This document shows, piece by piece, positions 33,630 through 41,904 of a DNA stretch of 64,000 nucleotides (position 1 is the stretch's first letter; the number at the start of each line of letters is the position of its first letter). The translations under genes and the position numbers were made by a program. The stretch comes from MRBY01 sp943371005. Its GTDB lineage: Bacteria > Cyanobacteriota > Cyanobacteriia > Cyanobacteriales > MRBY01. Where the stretch lies: NCBI GenBank assembly GCA_943371005.1, contig CALRTB020000003.1, positions 62,001 through 126,000 of the forward strand, read 5' to 3'. The notes below the pieces were generated by a model. It saw only the letters and a program-made list of their open reading frames with translations, did no database searches and was not told the origin of the DNA.

Positions 33630-34051
33630 TGTCCAAAAAACTCACCAAAAACCAACGCACCATTCTCCAGCTCATCCAAGCCAAAGAGACCGAAACCAGC
33701 GCCCAAAATCTCCATTTCGAGATGCAGCAAACGGGCCTAAAAATCGGTCTGGCCACCGTTTATCGCGCCTTAAAATTGCTCAAAGTCGAGGGCAAAATCC
33801 AAGAGCGGGTCACCCCAGAGGGGGAATCTTTCTATAGCAAGATTGGCATGGCCGAACATCACCACCACCATTTAAACTGCGTCAACTGCGGCCAATCTTA
33901 TCCCCTCGATATTTGTCCCATTAGTCAGAAAATTACCGACTGGTGTCAAACCCAGAAGTTCAAGGTCTACTACCACACCCTCGAATTTTTCGGTCTTTGC
34001 GCTGACTGCCAAACTCAGGCCGATAATTCTGAATGTTTTAACGCCAACTGA
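33629..34051 (+). CDS. zur: Fur-family regulator, probably Zur
   Basis: A 140-residue Fur-family repressor. The N-terminal winged helix reads LTKNQRTILQLIQ and LATVYRALKLLKVEGKI. The dimerisation half contains GMAEHHHHHLNCVNC, with the CxxC zinc site in NCVNCG and a second CxxC in GLCADCQTQ. Genomic position as the last gene of a znu operon, plus the Zur-like site at the operon promoter, points to zinc-dependent repression; Fur is the alternative. An N-terminal His cluster of five is conspicuous. Its end overlaps the gamma-carbonic-anhydrase-like gene by 37 bases, tail to tail. Confidence 0.85.
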   Translation: MSKKLTKNQRTILQLIQAKETETSAQNLHFEMQQTGLKIGLATVYRALKLLKVEGKIQERVTPEGESFYSKIGMAEHHHHHLNCVNCGQSYPLDICPISQKITDWCQTQKFKVYYHTLEFFGLCADCQTQADNSECFNAN

Positions 34052-34527
34052 TAATAGGCTTTGGCATGGTCAATTAATTCTGCTGCCTGGGTATCGCCCA
34101 CATCCTTGAGGCGTTTGGCAGGAATCCCCACCATCAGCGATCGCCCTGGGACATCCTTTGTGACGACACAACCGGCGCCGATAATACTGCCGGCACCAAC
34201 CCGCACCCCATCTAAAACAATTGCCCCAATACCAATTAGACAGCCTTGTTCAATGTGGGCACTGTGGATGACTGCTTTATGGCCGATGGTGACATAAGCT
34301 TCAATTACTGTTTGTTTGCCCGGATCGCCATGAAGCACGGCCCCATCCTGGACATTACTAAAAGCGCCAATCTGAATTGCTTCTAAATCACCCCGCACTA
34401 CTGCCCCGTACCAAACACTCGCGCCCTCTGCGAGGCTGACATTACCGATCACGGTCGCATTGGGGGCCACAAAGGCCGCTTGACTAAAATCAGGGGTTGC
34501 AAGGGAAATATTTGACCAGGTGGACAT
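34015..34527 (-). CDS. Gamma carbonic anhydrase-like protein (left-handed beta helix)
   Basis: A 170-residue hexapeptide-repeat protein. Repeating units include FVAPNATVIGNVSLAEGASV, GAVLHGDPG, and IGHKAVIHSAHIEQGC, giving a left-handed beta helix. The three histidines of the gamma-carbonic-anhydrase zinc site are candidates at HG in VLHGD, GHKAVIH and the following HIEQ. Many such proteins are not active anhydrases, so function remains open; the CcmM N-terminal domain is a distant relative. The open frame extends to a TTG at 34542, but the ATG at 34527 is better. It overlaps the end of zur by 37 bases on the opposite strand. Confidence 0.85.
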   Translation of the reverse strand: MSTWSNISLATPDFSQAAFVAPNATVIGNVSLAEGASVWYGAVVRGDLEAIQIGAFSNVQDGAVLHGDPGKQTVIEAYVTIGHKAVIHSAHIEQGCLIGIGAIVLDGVRVGAGSIIGAGCVVTKDVPGRSLMVGIPAKRLKDVGDTQAAELIDHAKAYYQLALKHSELSA

Positions 34528-34596
34528 AACGGACTTGGGCAAGGGTTTCTTTCATTCTAGGATGAGGGAGCCACTGTCATCTCGATAACATTTTTT

Positions 34597-35022
34597 ATGC
34601 TGCACCAACATCAACGGGCCTTACAAATCCAAACCCAAGGGAAGTCTCTCCATAAAATTACGGCCAAAATCGAGTCCTATGTGGCCGAATCAGGCATTAA
34701 AATGGGATTATGCGTCGTTTTTGTGCGCCATACTTCGGCATCGTTAATTATTCAAGAAAATGCGGATCCAGATGTGTTGCTGGACTTAGAAAATTTCATG
34801 GCAAAACTGGTGCCAGAAGATGGCCGCTCCTATATCCATAGCGCCGAAGGCCCTGATGATATGCCCGCCCACATTCGTTCGGTGCTGACCAAAACCGCTG
34901 AACAAATTCCCATTGCCAATGGCCGCTTGGTGTTAGGGACTTGGCAGGGCATTTATCTTTGGGAGCACCGCAGTTATCGCCACACCAGGGAAGTCGTGGT
35001 GCATATTTACGGGGAAAAATAA
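34597..35022 (+). CDS. yjbQ: YjbQ/UPF0047 family protein
   Basis: A 141-residue protein of the YjbQ (UPF0047) family, reported to have weak thiamine-phosphate synthase activity in some bacteria. The conserved core VVFVRHTSASLIIQENADPD and the C-terminal GTWQGIYLWEHR carry the ordered histidine/aspartate/arginine pattern of the family. It forms a trimer in solved examples. It is divergent from the gamma-carbonic-anhydrase-like gene and its end overlaps the PPOX-type gene by 16 bases on the other strand. Biological role in cyanobacteria is not established. Confidence 0.85.
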   Translation: MLHQHQRALQIQTQGKSLHKITAKIESYVAESGIKMGLCVVFVRHTSASLIIQENADPDVLLDLENFMAKLVPEDGRSYIHSAEGPDDMPAHIRSVLTKTAEQIPIANGRLVLGTWQGIYLWEHRSYRHTREVVVHIYGEK

Positions 35023-35549
35023 GCCTTGAGGCCGTCGAGATCTAACTGGACTTTGGTGTCGATCAGTTGCCCTTGGGATAATAGGCGATCGCCACTGACC
35101 CAAGCTTGCTCCACGGTGAATTGGTACATTCGACGCGGGGAGTCGCCGAGATAATCTGCTGCTTGCCTGGGTGTTGGTCGTTGGGCGCGCTGGTCAAATC
35201 GGCTTAAAACTTGCCGTAGGGGTTCTAATGCGGTTAATTCTGTGGCAGTACCCGCGAAAAAGACGGCTTTAATGCGACTGGCATCATCAACTGTGACCAT
35301 TGCCCGGCCTTGATTCTGGGATAAATTCTGGGAATGTTGGGCGGCGATCGCCGATGACCAATAGAGGTTTAAACCCTGATCCCACACAAAGAGCAACGGA
35401 CTACTCCAGGGCAATCCGGCCGGGGAACAGGTGCTGAGGCTGCAATAAATTTGCGTTTCGAGTAACTCTTTGACGAGGGCGATCGCCTCTGGATCGGTGG
35501 CTTTTGTTGTATCCACCCAGCCGTTGGCTGCGGTTGCGAGTTGTGCCAT
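35007..35549 (-). CDS. Pyridoxamine 5'-phosphate oxidase-like flavin-binding protein
   Basis: A 180-residue PPOX-like split-barrel protein. SLSTCSPAGLPWSSPLLFVW and LYWSSAIAAQHSQNL match the family core, and ARAMVTVDD and RMYQFTVEQAWV continue the barrel. Such proteins bind FMN, F420 or heme; which one cannot be told here. The start ATG immediately follows the stop of the M16 peptidase gene (TAA then ATG), so the two are co-transcribed and probably coupled. The tail overlaps yjbQ by 16 bases. No tail motif marks it as a true PdxH, which usually is longer and has a Lys/Arg-rich phosphate site. Confidence 0.82.
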   Translation of the reverse strand: MAQLATAANGWVDTTKATDPEAIALVKELLETQIYCSLSTCSPAGLPWSSPLLFVWDQGLNLYWSSAIAAQHSQNLSQNQGRAMVTVDDASRIKAVFFAGTATELTALEPLRQVLSRFDQRAQRPTPRQAADYLGDSPRRMYQFTVEQAWVSGDRLLSQGQLIDTKVQLDLDGLKAYFSP

Positions 35550-36842
35550 TTAGGTACTGGTTAAGGTGACGATACCGTAGTGTTCCGGGGAAAGATATTG
35601 TCGCACTAAACGCTGGAGCGATTCAATCGTAAAGGTTTCCACGATCTGGGGATAGTGGTGGGCATAATCAAGGTTGCCGAGGGTTTGGTAATAGCCATAG
35701 AGACCGGCCAACTGACTGGCGCTTTCCGTCGAAAAAATATGCTCATTACACAGCATGCGTTTTGCCCGGCGCAGTTCCTCTTCGCTCACACATCGGGTTT
35801 GCAGATCCGCGAGGCGATCGCCAATCACCTGTTCCACATCGTCTAAATGTTCTGCATCGAGCCAAGCCTGAATCGTAAATAAACTAGAATCCCGTTGCAA
35901 AGAGAAACCACTGTTAATATCCAAGACCCACTGGCGTTTTTCCCGCAGCTCTTGCACCAGCCAAGCGGAAGTTGTCCCGGCAAGGATCACCGATAGTAAA
36001 TCTAGACCGACTGCGTCATTAAATTGTTCGACCCCCGTCCCCAGCCAACCGAAGATTAAGCGCGCCATTTCCACATTGGGCACTTGAAGTTCATTGCGGC
36101 GAATCTCGATCAGAGGGGGTTCTGCCTCCACCTCAAAGGGGGGACATTCAGAGGGCACCTGAAAGTTACTAAAGTTGGTTTCGATCAGCGCTAGGGCTTG
36201 GTCTGCTTGAATATTCCCCACCATGCTAATGATCAAGTTTTGGGGTTGATAATGGGTCCGGTGAAAACAGCGCATCTGATTGGGGGTATAGCCGCACAGT
36301 TGCTCAGCATTGCCCAAAATCGAGCGGCCATAGGGATGATTTTCGTACAGAAGACGGCTCAAGGCTTGGAAGGCGAGCCAGTCGGGGTCATCTTGGCTGA
36401 TACTAATCTCTTCGAGCACCACCTGGCGTTCCCGGATAAATTCGGCGTCGGGAATGGTGGCGTTGCGTAAAATATCGCTCAGGTAGGGGAGGGTTTCTGG
36501 TAGGCGATCGCCCGTAGTGCTGAGGTAAAAATGAGCATAATCGTAGCTGGTGGCAGCATTACTCAGCCCACCACAGGTTTCAACAATTTGATCAAACTCA
36601 CCGGGGCAGACTTGGTGAGACCCCTTAAAGATCATGTGCTCTAAAAAATGAGCCATTCCTTCCCATTCTGGCGGTTCGGCGATCGCCCCCGCTTTGACCC
36701 ACACATCGGTGGCAACCACGGGCGTCCCCGGCAGATATTGGTGCACCACCTGGAGGCCATTGGGGAGCGTAAACAATTGCACCGGATCGGGTTGGAGAGA
36801 GTAGGGCAAGGGGATAACCGAAGCGAAACTTACCCCCATCAT
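35550..36842 (-). CDS. M16 family zinc peptidase
   Basis: A 430-residue single-domain-pair peptidase of the insulinase (M16) family. The inverted zinc motif HFLEH (in MAHFLEHMIFKGS) and the downstream acidic ligand region around SQDDPDWLAFQAL are present, as are NATSYDYAHFYLST and the C-terminal RAKRMLCNEHIFS. The family degrades peptides or processes targeting signals. The N-terminal MMGVSFASVIPLPYS is short, so the enzyme is probably cytoplasmic. It is transcribed ahead of the PPOX-type gene. A second catalytic-lacking partner (common in M16 pairs) is not adjacent. Confidence 0.9.
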   Translation of the reverse strand: MMGVSFASVIPLPYSLQPDPVQLFTLPNGLQVVHQYLPGTPVVATDVWVKAGAIAEPPEWEGMAHFLEHMIFKGSHQVCPGEFDQIVETCGGLSNAATSYDYAHFYLSTTGDRLPETLPYLSDILRNATIPDAEFIRERQVVLEEISISQDDPDWLAFQALSRLLYENHPYGRSILGNAEQLCGYTPNQMRCFHRTHYQPQNLIISMVGNIQADQALALIETNFSNFQVPSECPPFEVEAEPPLIEIRRNELQVPNVEMARLIFGWLGTGVEQFNDAVGLDLLSVILAGTTSAWLVQELREKRQWVLDINSGFSLQRDSSLFTIQAWLDAEHLDDVEQVIGDRLADLQTRCVSEEELRRAKRMLCNEHIFSTESASQLAGLYGYYQTLGNLDYAHHYPQIVETFTIESLQRLVRQYLSPEHYGIVTLTST

Positions 36843-37028
36843 AACCGCTTCTTTTCTGGGGCTTAAAGGAACGTGAACTTAGCTAAACAACAACTTTGCC
36901 CCAAGGCAGGCTTTAGTTAAGCAGACATTATCAAACATAAATAAAATCTATATTGTTTTGCTGTTTATATTTTTGAGGCTTATTACTAGACTGTAGAAGA
37001 ACAAGGTTTTTCTCCAACAATATCTGCC

Positions 37029-37352
37029 ATGATTATTTTCTCTCTCCGGCGTTCCCTAAAAAATCAACAACCGCGCTTTCGTTCTACGACGCCTATCGAT
37101 CTACTCAAACCCCTCCGTCAATGGCTCAATGATCTAGAGATTTGTGATTTGGATCGCGCGCGGCTGATTTGCCAACTGGTGCCGGCCCAGTGTCCCTTTG
37201 CCCAAGAAATCTCGTTAGCCGGTCTGATTCACTTTAAAATTCCGCCGCTGTGTAAGCTTAATCCCCTTTATGAAGAAGTCATCGGCCTACGATTTAGAGC
37301 CCTTTGTTACCTCGCCGAAAAATGTCCGAGTGAAGTCTGTCGGTATTGCTAG
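37029..37352 (+). CDS. Mo-dependent nitrogenase C-terminal domain family protein
   Basis: A 107-residue protein whose central and C-terminal parts match the small family named after the Mo-dependent nitrogenase C-terminus in cyanobacteria: LVPAQCPFAQEISLAGLIHF and IPPLCKLNPLYEEVIGLRF. Four cysteines are scattered and the protein ends CPSEVCRYC. Despite the name there is no nitrogenase gene nearby, and the role is unknown. It has its own promoter region of 186 bases, shared with the divergent M16 gene. Confidence in the family is moderate. Confidence 0.75.
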   Translation: MIIFSLRRSLKNQQPRFRSTTPIDLLKPLRQWLNDLEICDLDRARLICQLVPAQCPFAQEISLAGLIHFKIPPLCKLNPLYEEVIGLRFRALCYLAEKCPSEVCRYC

Positions 37353-37559
37353 TGTTTTAGACTGGCCAAATTACGGATCTTCAAGGTTTTGATGCCGGGT
37401 TTTTAATCCTTAGGACGATGAACCGAAGTAGTGTTTCTAGCGATTGAAGATCACAATTTATAGCCAAGCTGAAACACATCAAAACGTCTTTCGCGTTATT
37501 CTGCCGCACTGCCCCATTGACGCGGGTTTATCCAGCAACGTTAGTTCTTAATTAATTTA

Positions 37560-38084
37560 ATGCCAATGAAAACGCCTCAAACCATCTCCCTACCTTGGTA
37601 CCGCTGGCTCAATAGCAAATATGTTGTGCGGTTGTTAGAAACGGTTCAGGATCTGATTGTGATTGGCCTGTGTGTTGGGCTGTTTAGCTTTATGGTTTTG
37701 CAATTGCGGGAGATGGTGCTTTCGCTGTTGCCGCCCCTGCAATTTCAAACGGTTACTTCTGATATTCTCTTTCTCCTGATTCTGGTAGAGCTGTTTCGGT
37801 TGCTCATTATCTACCTACAAGAACACCGGGTTTCTATTGGCGTGGCGGTGGAAGTGTCGATTGTTTCTGTGCTCAGGGAAATTATTGTGCGCGGTGTTTT
37901 AGAAACGCCTTGGACACAGGTTTTGGTCGCTTGTATCTTCCTTTTGGTCTTAGGGGCGCTGTTAGTGATTCGCGTTTGGTTGCCGCCCACCTTTGACGGA
38001 ATTGATCCGGAGCAAGTTGTCTCGAAGCGGCACCGTTCTCGGCGTCATCCCCAAGAAAAAGAGAATCACACGTTGGTTTCCTAG
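37560..38084 (+). CDS. PsiE-like phosphate-starvation membrane protein
   Basis: A 174-residue membrane protein related to PsiE, a phosphate-starvation-inducible family. Four hydrophobic helices can be seen, roughly residues 33-52, 65-90, 98-118 and 121-137, including VIGLCVGLFSFMVLQLR and TSDILFLLILVELFRLLIIY. The C-terminus is basic and hydrophilic (SKRHRSRRHPQEKE). The function of PsiE is not known. No clear Pho box was seen in the 207-base spacer upstream. Convergent with the YqeK-like gene and ending before a strong hairpin. Confidence 0.78.
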   Translation: MPMKTPQTISLPWYRWLNSKYVVRLLETVQDLIVIGLCVGLFSFMVLQLREMVLSLLPPLQFQTVTSDILFLLILVELFRLLIIYLQEHRVSIGVAVEVSIVSVLREIIVRGVLETPWTQVLVACIFLLVLGALLVIRVWLPPTFDGIDPEQVVSKRHRSRRHPQEKENHTLVS

Positions 38085-38102
38085 GGAAATGTTTTATCGG
38101 CA

Positions 38103-38134
38103 GCACCGGGTTTAGGTAATTGATTCCCCGGTGC
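38103..38134. terminator. Shared hairpin at the convergent psiE-like / YqeK-like ends
   Basis: GCACCGGG pairs perfectly with CCCGGTGC around a 16-base loop. It overlaps the last codons of the YqeK-like gene and lies 19 bases after the PsiE-like stop. It has no long T run on either strand, so it is a candidate bidirectional barrier rather than a classic terminator. Confidence 0.4.
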
Positions 38135-38720
38135 GATCGCCTTTAGTTTCTTTAGTTTGCAAAGCCCAATTGCGGGTCAAGATCATCCGGGGATGGATGA
38201 TTTTGTGCTGTTTAATGAGATGTTTCAACATATAATCACAGACCCCCGCCACGGCCTGATCAAGATTTTTTTCGCTTAATTGCCGCAGTTTTTGCAATTT
38301 TTTACCGTCACCCCGGCCGGGTTCTAGGGCATCGGCGACGAAAATAATGCAGCTTAATTGATCCATGCCAGGGTGCCCAAGGGTGTGGTTGGCGATCGCC
38401 TTTAGGATCTGCTCATCCCGAATTCCAAACTCCGTCTGCGCCACAATCGCACTCACATCTGCATGGAGTAGGTGGGGCACCTGGGCACAAATCGGATCAA
38501 TCTCTAAACTGTGGTGTCGGGCAATTTGCAGCAATTTGGGCGGCGGAAAAAACTTGGCTAGATCATGTAATAATCCCGCCTGGGCCGCTCGGTCTGGGTC
38601 TGCCCCATGGCGTTTGGCTAAGGCTTGGGCCATCTGTTCCACCCCAAGAATATGCTCGAGGCGATGGCGAGAAACATTATCTTGTAACCAACTGATTACC
38701 TGGCCACGATCCAGCGTCAT
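38112..38720 (-). CDS. yqeK: YqeK-type HD-domain nucleotidyl phosphatase
   Basis: A 202-residue HD hydrolase of the YqeK family, reported as a diadenosine tetraphosphatase (Ap4A to ADP). The HD motif is in AGLLHDLAKFF, with preceding histidines in HRLEHILGVEQM, and later HLLHADVSA and LGHPGMDQLSCIIFVADALE complete the metal-site pattern. The open frame extends 14 codons upstream, but MTLDRGQVISWLQDN starts at the ATG 38720 and looks normal. In many bacteria YqeK lies beside nadD and rsfS; those genes are not seen here. Confidence 0.85.
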   Translation of the reverse strand: MTLDRGQVISWLQDNVSRHRLEHILGVEQMAQALAKRHGADPDRAAQAGLLHDLAKFFPPPKLLQIARHHSLEIDPICAQVPHLLHADVSAIVAQTEFGIRDEQILKAIANHTLGHPGMDQLSCIIFVADALEPGRGDGKKLQKLRQLSEKNLDQAVAGVCDYMLKHLIKQHKIIHPRMILTRNWALQTKETKGDRTGESIT

Positions 38721-38807
38721 ACAGCCCCACTCCTCCGACGAAACATCAAGATCTTTGTACAAAACCCTTTAAATCTCCCTTACTAAAACGATAACGAAAG
38801 GAGTTTC

Positions 38808-40511
38808 ATGGGTGATAATCCTAGTGAAGAATACAACCTACGACCGGAAATTGGGATTTTGAGTACTGCCACCCCGACAAACCACCGCACCATTCGCCCC
38901 ATTTCAACCTATGCCCTCCACGGTGTGGCGTTCCACGACGGCTATTTTTGGGCCATTGAAAATATTAATGGCTACCTGATGCGGATCGATCCCCAAACCG
39001 ATGCGACACAAATTATCAACTCCCGCACTTGGTCGGCCTTTATCGGGGCAACGGGCCTCGCGATCCAAAATGAGATTCTGTGGTTTACCAGTGGCGATCG
39101 CCTTTACAAATGTGCCATGACCGACGGCCAATGGAATCCCGAACTTTTTACCCGATTTCCCGATACCGTCAATGGCGTCGCGATTTCTGGCAATAGCCTT
39201 TATGTTTCCTGTCAAAAACGGGGCGAAATTTTTATCTACGATGCCACCAATGGCCGCTCCATTACTAGCCTCTATGCCCCTGGTATTGGCGTGGAAAACC
39301 TCGTAATTCGCGGCGAAGATCTCTGGGTTTCCGATAGCCTCGAACAAACCGTTTATTGCCTAGAACGGGCCACTGGCGAAGTGAAATTCAGCCTGCTGAC
39401 CCCCTTTGAATCCCCCACGGGCCTAACGTTTTATCCCAATCCTGAAGGTGGCTCCGATATTCTCTATGTCGCCTATGCCTCCCAGGAACCCTACATTCGC
39501 GATAACCCCAACGCCGACCCCAACTACGAACTCCAATACCGCGACGTTACCTTTCTCCATCCCCTCTATTTCCGCTACGACCCAGAGGCAAAATACGCCC
39601 TCTCCAATGGCTTTCTTTTGGAGATGAGCTATGTCGAAGAACTATCGCCCCTCGATCCCGTTGAATTGCAGGATCTCGAATGGAAAATTGCCCTCCCCGC
39701 CGAAACCGATCGCCAACAAGTGGTTAGCATCGAACCCGTCGGCCTCCCTTTCACCATTGAAGAAAAAGAGGGCCAAAAGATCGCCGTCTTTAAATTTGAC
39801 CAACTCAATGATCGACACCGCCATATCTTTGGGTGGCGGGCCATTCTTAAGGTGTGGGGCATTAAATATCAATTTGTGCCGCGGGACTGCGAAAACCTAG
39901 AACCAATTCCAGAAGCACTCCAGGCACAATACCTAGTGGATAACGAAAACTTGGCCATGGAAACAGAGATTATCCAACGGGCCGCGACCGATGCCGTGGG
40001 TAGCGAAACGAACCTCCTCCGCCAAATGTACAATATCCGCAACTATGTCTATGACCACCTCTCCTATGGCATCAAGCCCCACATTGACACCCCAGATATT
40101 GCCCTCCGGCGGGGGGTCGGCTCCTGTGGTGAATATTTAGGCGTCCTCTTGGCTTTGTCTCGCCTCAACGGTATCGCTAGCCGGACGGTGGGTCGCTACA
40201 AATGTCCGGCCCATGCCCACCTGAGAAACATGCCCCTCCAACCCGATTACAATCATGTCTGGATGGAATTTTATCTACCGGGTTATGGTTGGCTGCCGAT
40301 GGAATCAAACCCCGATGATCTCTGTGAGGGGGGGCCATACCCAGCTCGCTTTTTTATGGGACTTGCTTGGTACCATGCAGAAATGGCGAAGGGTGTTCCC
40401 TTTGAAAAACTGTATCGCCAAGGGGAAATCGTCCCGAAGGAGCAAGTCTCCCTGGGGGATCTGGCCCTAAACCATGTGCGATTTACGATCCTCGAAGAAT
40501 TGCAACCTTGA
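38808..40511 (+). CDS. Transglutaminase-like protein with N-terminal beta-propeller-like region
   Basis: A 567-residue protein. Residues 30-230 carry repeating units such as GVAFHDGYFWAIENINGYLM and GVENLVIRGEDLWVSDSLE, like blades of an NHL or YncE-type propeller. Residues 240-360 form a beta-rich middle region. Residues 395-520 are a transglutaminase/cysteine-protease-like domain: Cys440 in GVGSCGEYLG, His483 in YNHVWMEFYLPGYG and Glu499 where Asp is usual (GWLPMESNPDD). No signal peptide or membrane helix is visible, so it is probably cytoplasmic. Substrate unknown. It has its own promoter region and converges with alr, 22 bases apart. Confidence 0.82.
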   Translation: MGDNPSEEYNLRPEIGILSTATPTNHRTIRPISTYALHGVAFHDGYFWAIENINGYLMRIDPQTDATQIINSRTWSAFIGATGLAIQNEILWFTSGDRLYKCAMTDGQWNPELFTRFPDTVNGVAISGNSLYVSCQKRGEIFIYDATNGRSITSLYAPGIGVENLVIRGEDLWVSDSLEQTVYCLERATGEVKFSLLTPFESPTGLTFYPNPEGGSDILYVAYASQEPYIRDNPNADPNYELQYRDVTFLHPLYFRYDPEAKYALSNGFLLEMSYVEELSPLDPVELQDLEWKIALPAETDRQQVVSIEPVGLPFTIEEKEGQKIAVFKFDQLNDRHRHIFGWRAILKVWGIKYQFVPRDCENLEPIPEALQAQYLVDNENLAMETEIIQRAATDAVGSETNLLRQMYNIRNYVYDHLSYGIKPHIDTPDIALRRGVGSCGEYLGVLLALSRLNGIASRTVGRYKCPAHAHLRNMPLQPDYNHVWMEFYLPGYGWLPMESNPDDLCEGGPYPARFFMGLAWYHAEMAKGVPFEKLYRQGEIVPKEQVSLGDLALNHVRFTILEELQP

Positions 40512-40533
40512 TGTTGAAGGAAATCGTCTAGTT

Positions 40534-41733
40534 TTAGAGGTTGATCCGGGGCAGGCGATGTTTGAAACCACAGAGAATTTCCCAAGAAATCGTCCCCAAC
40601 TGATTCGCCCATTGGTCAACGGTTAACTGTTGGTCGTTATCTGTGCCAATGAGCGTTACGACATCACCGACTTGTACGGCCGGGAGATGACTAACATCGA
40701 GCATCAGTTGATCCATTGTAATCGCCCCTATTTGGGGAGCAAAGGCACCATTAACCAAGACTTTCAGTTGATTTGAAAGGCGACGGGGCACACCATCGGC
40801 ATAACCAATCCCCACCACAGCCGTTTTTGTTTCCGTGGCGGTAATAAAGCGGTGGCCGTAGCTAACGCCGGTATCGGGGGGCAAGGTTTTAAGCTGGGTG
40901 ATGCGGGCTTTGACCTGGAGCACGGGTTTGAGGCGGACTTTGGTGCTGAGGTGGGGCGCGGGATAAACACCATAGATAGAGAGGCCCAGGCGCACCAGAT
41001 CATAGTGGAGATCGCGGCTGTGGAGAGTAGCGGCGGAATTACCAATATGTAGCTTTGGGATTGGGATTCCCCGTTGTTCGAGCTTGGCGATCGCCTCTTG
41101 GAAGCGTTGGTGTTGCTGATCCATCGTCGTCGGGTCTGGATCGTCAGCGGTGGCAAAGTGGGAATAGATACTAGCGATGTTTAGCTTAGGGGCTTGGTGA
41201 ACTGCTTTAACGAAGGGTAGGGCTTCCTCCCAGCGGGTGCCGAGACGGGACATACCAGTGTCAATTTTGAGATGCACAGAAAGGGTTTTTCCTAAGCGGG
41301 CGAGGGTCTCGTTAAAAATGGCCACTTGGGACAAGTTACAGAGGGTGGGCTGCAAATCCCAATGGGCGATCGCCTCAATTTCTTCAGTTGTATTCGTCGC
41401 CCCCAAAATGAGGATTGGTGCAGTAATCCCAGCTTCGCGCAGTTCGACCCCTTCACCTAGGGTGGCGATCGCCAACCAAGTGGCCCCCGCGTTGAGTACC
41501 GTTTCGGCGACCTTGACTGCACCATGGCCATAGGCATCAGCCTTTACCACCGCCATCAATGCCGTTTGGGGGGCGAGAATTCCCCTCAGGGCACGAATAT
41601 TGTCCGCCAGCGCTTGATGGTCAATTTCTACCCAGGCCCGTTGGCGAATCGCTTTAGAAAACTGATAATGACGGCACGCTTGGGACACGATATAGGATAG
41701 CTGTTCTCCATCTAACACAGGCGATCGCTCCAA
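40534..41733 (-). CDS. alr: Alanine racemase
   Basis: Makes D-alanine for peptidoglycan. The pyridoxal-phosphate lysine lies in LMAVVKADAYGHGA. Substrate and cofactor motifs follow: HLKIDTGMSRLG, the GNSAATL phosphate-binding segment and the second-subunit tyrosine in GVSYGHRF. Length (399 residues) is normal if the TTG start at 41733 is right; a GTG at 41718 is a possible alternative giving 394 residues. The first 28 residues (before AWVEIDHQALADNIRALR) are an unusual N-terminal extension. It is convergent with the transglutaminase gene and lies downstream of carB in position, with its own upstream region of 171 bases. Confidence 0.92.
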   Translation of the reverse strand: MERSPVLDGEQLSYIVSQACRHYQFSKAIRQRAWVEIDHQALADNIRALRGILAPQTALMAVVKADAYGHGAVKVAETVLNAGATWLAIATLGEGVELREAGITAPILILGATNTTEEIEAIAHWDLQPTLCNLSQVAIFNETLARLGKTLSVHLKIDTGMSRLGTRWEEALPFVKAVHQAPKLNIASIYSHFATADDPDPTTMDQQHQRFQEAIAKLEQRGIPIPKLHIGNSAATLHSRDLHYDLVRLGLSIYGVYPAPHLSTKVRLKPVLQVKARITQLKTLPPDTGVSYGHRFITATETKTAVVGIGYADGVPRRLSNQLKVLVNGAFAPQIGAITMDQLMLDVSHLPAVQVGDVVTLIGTDNDQQLTVDQWANQLGTISWEILCGFKHRLPRINL

Positions 41734-41851
41734 TTTCTACGAAAATTTTTTGCTTATTTTATCGAGTGTAGAGTCTAGGCTTACATTTTGGTGCCACAAA
41801 CGCAGCAATTATGCTTTATAGAAACAGGCTGATTTTCCCAAACAGGAGCAC

Positions 41852-41883
41852 AAAAAAATCGCCCCTCACTATTCAAGGGGCGA
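41852..41883 (-). terminator. Intrinsic terminator of carB
   Basis: On the minus strand TCGCCCC pairs with GGGGCGA (seven pairs) around an 11-base loop, followed by TTTTTTT. It lies 22 bases after the carB stop and is a textbook terminator. Confidence 0.9.
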
Positions 41884-41904
41884 CCGAGATCTAGCACTGG
41901 AACG

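Noticed and set aside
37353..37559. Pho box upstream of the PsiE-like gene
   Set aside because: No spaced TTAACC-type direct repeats could be found.
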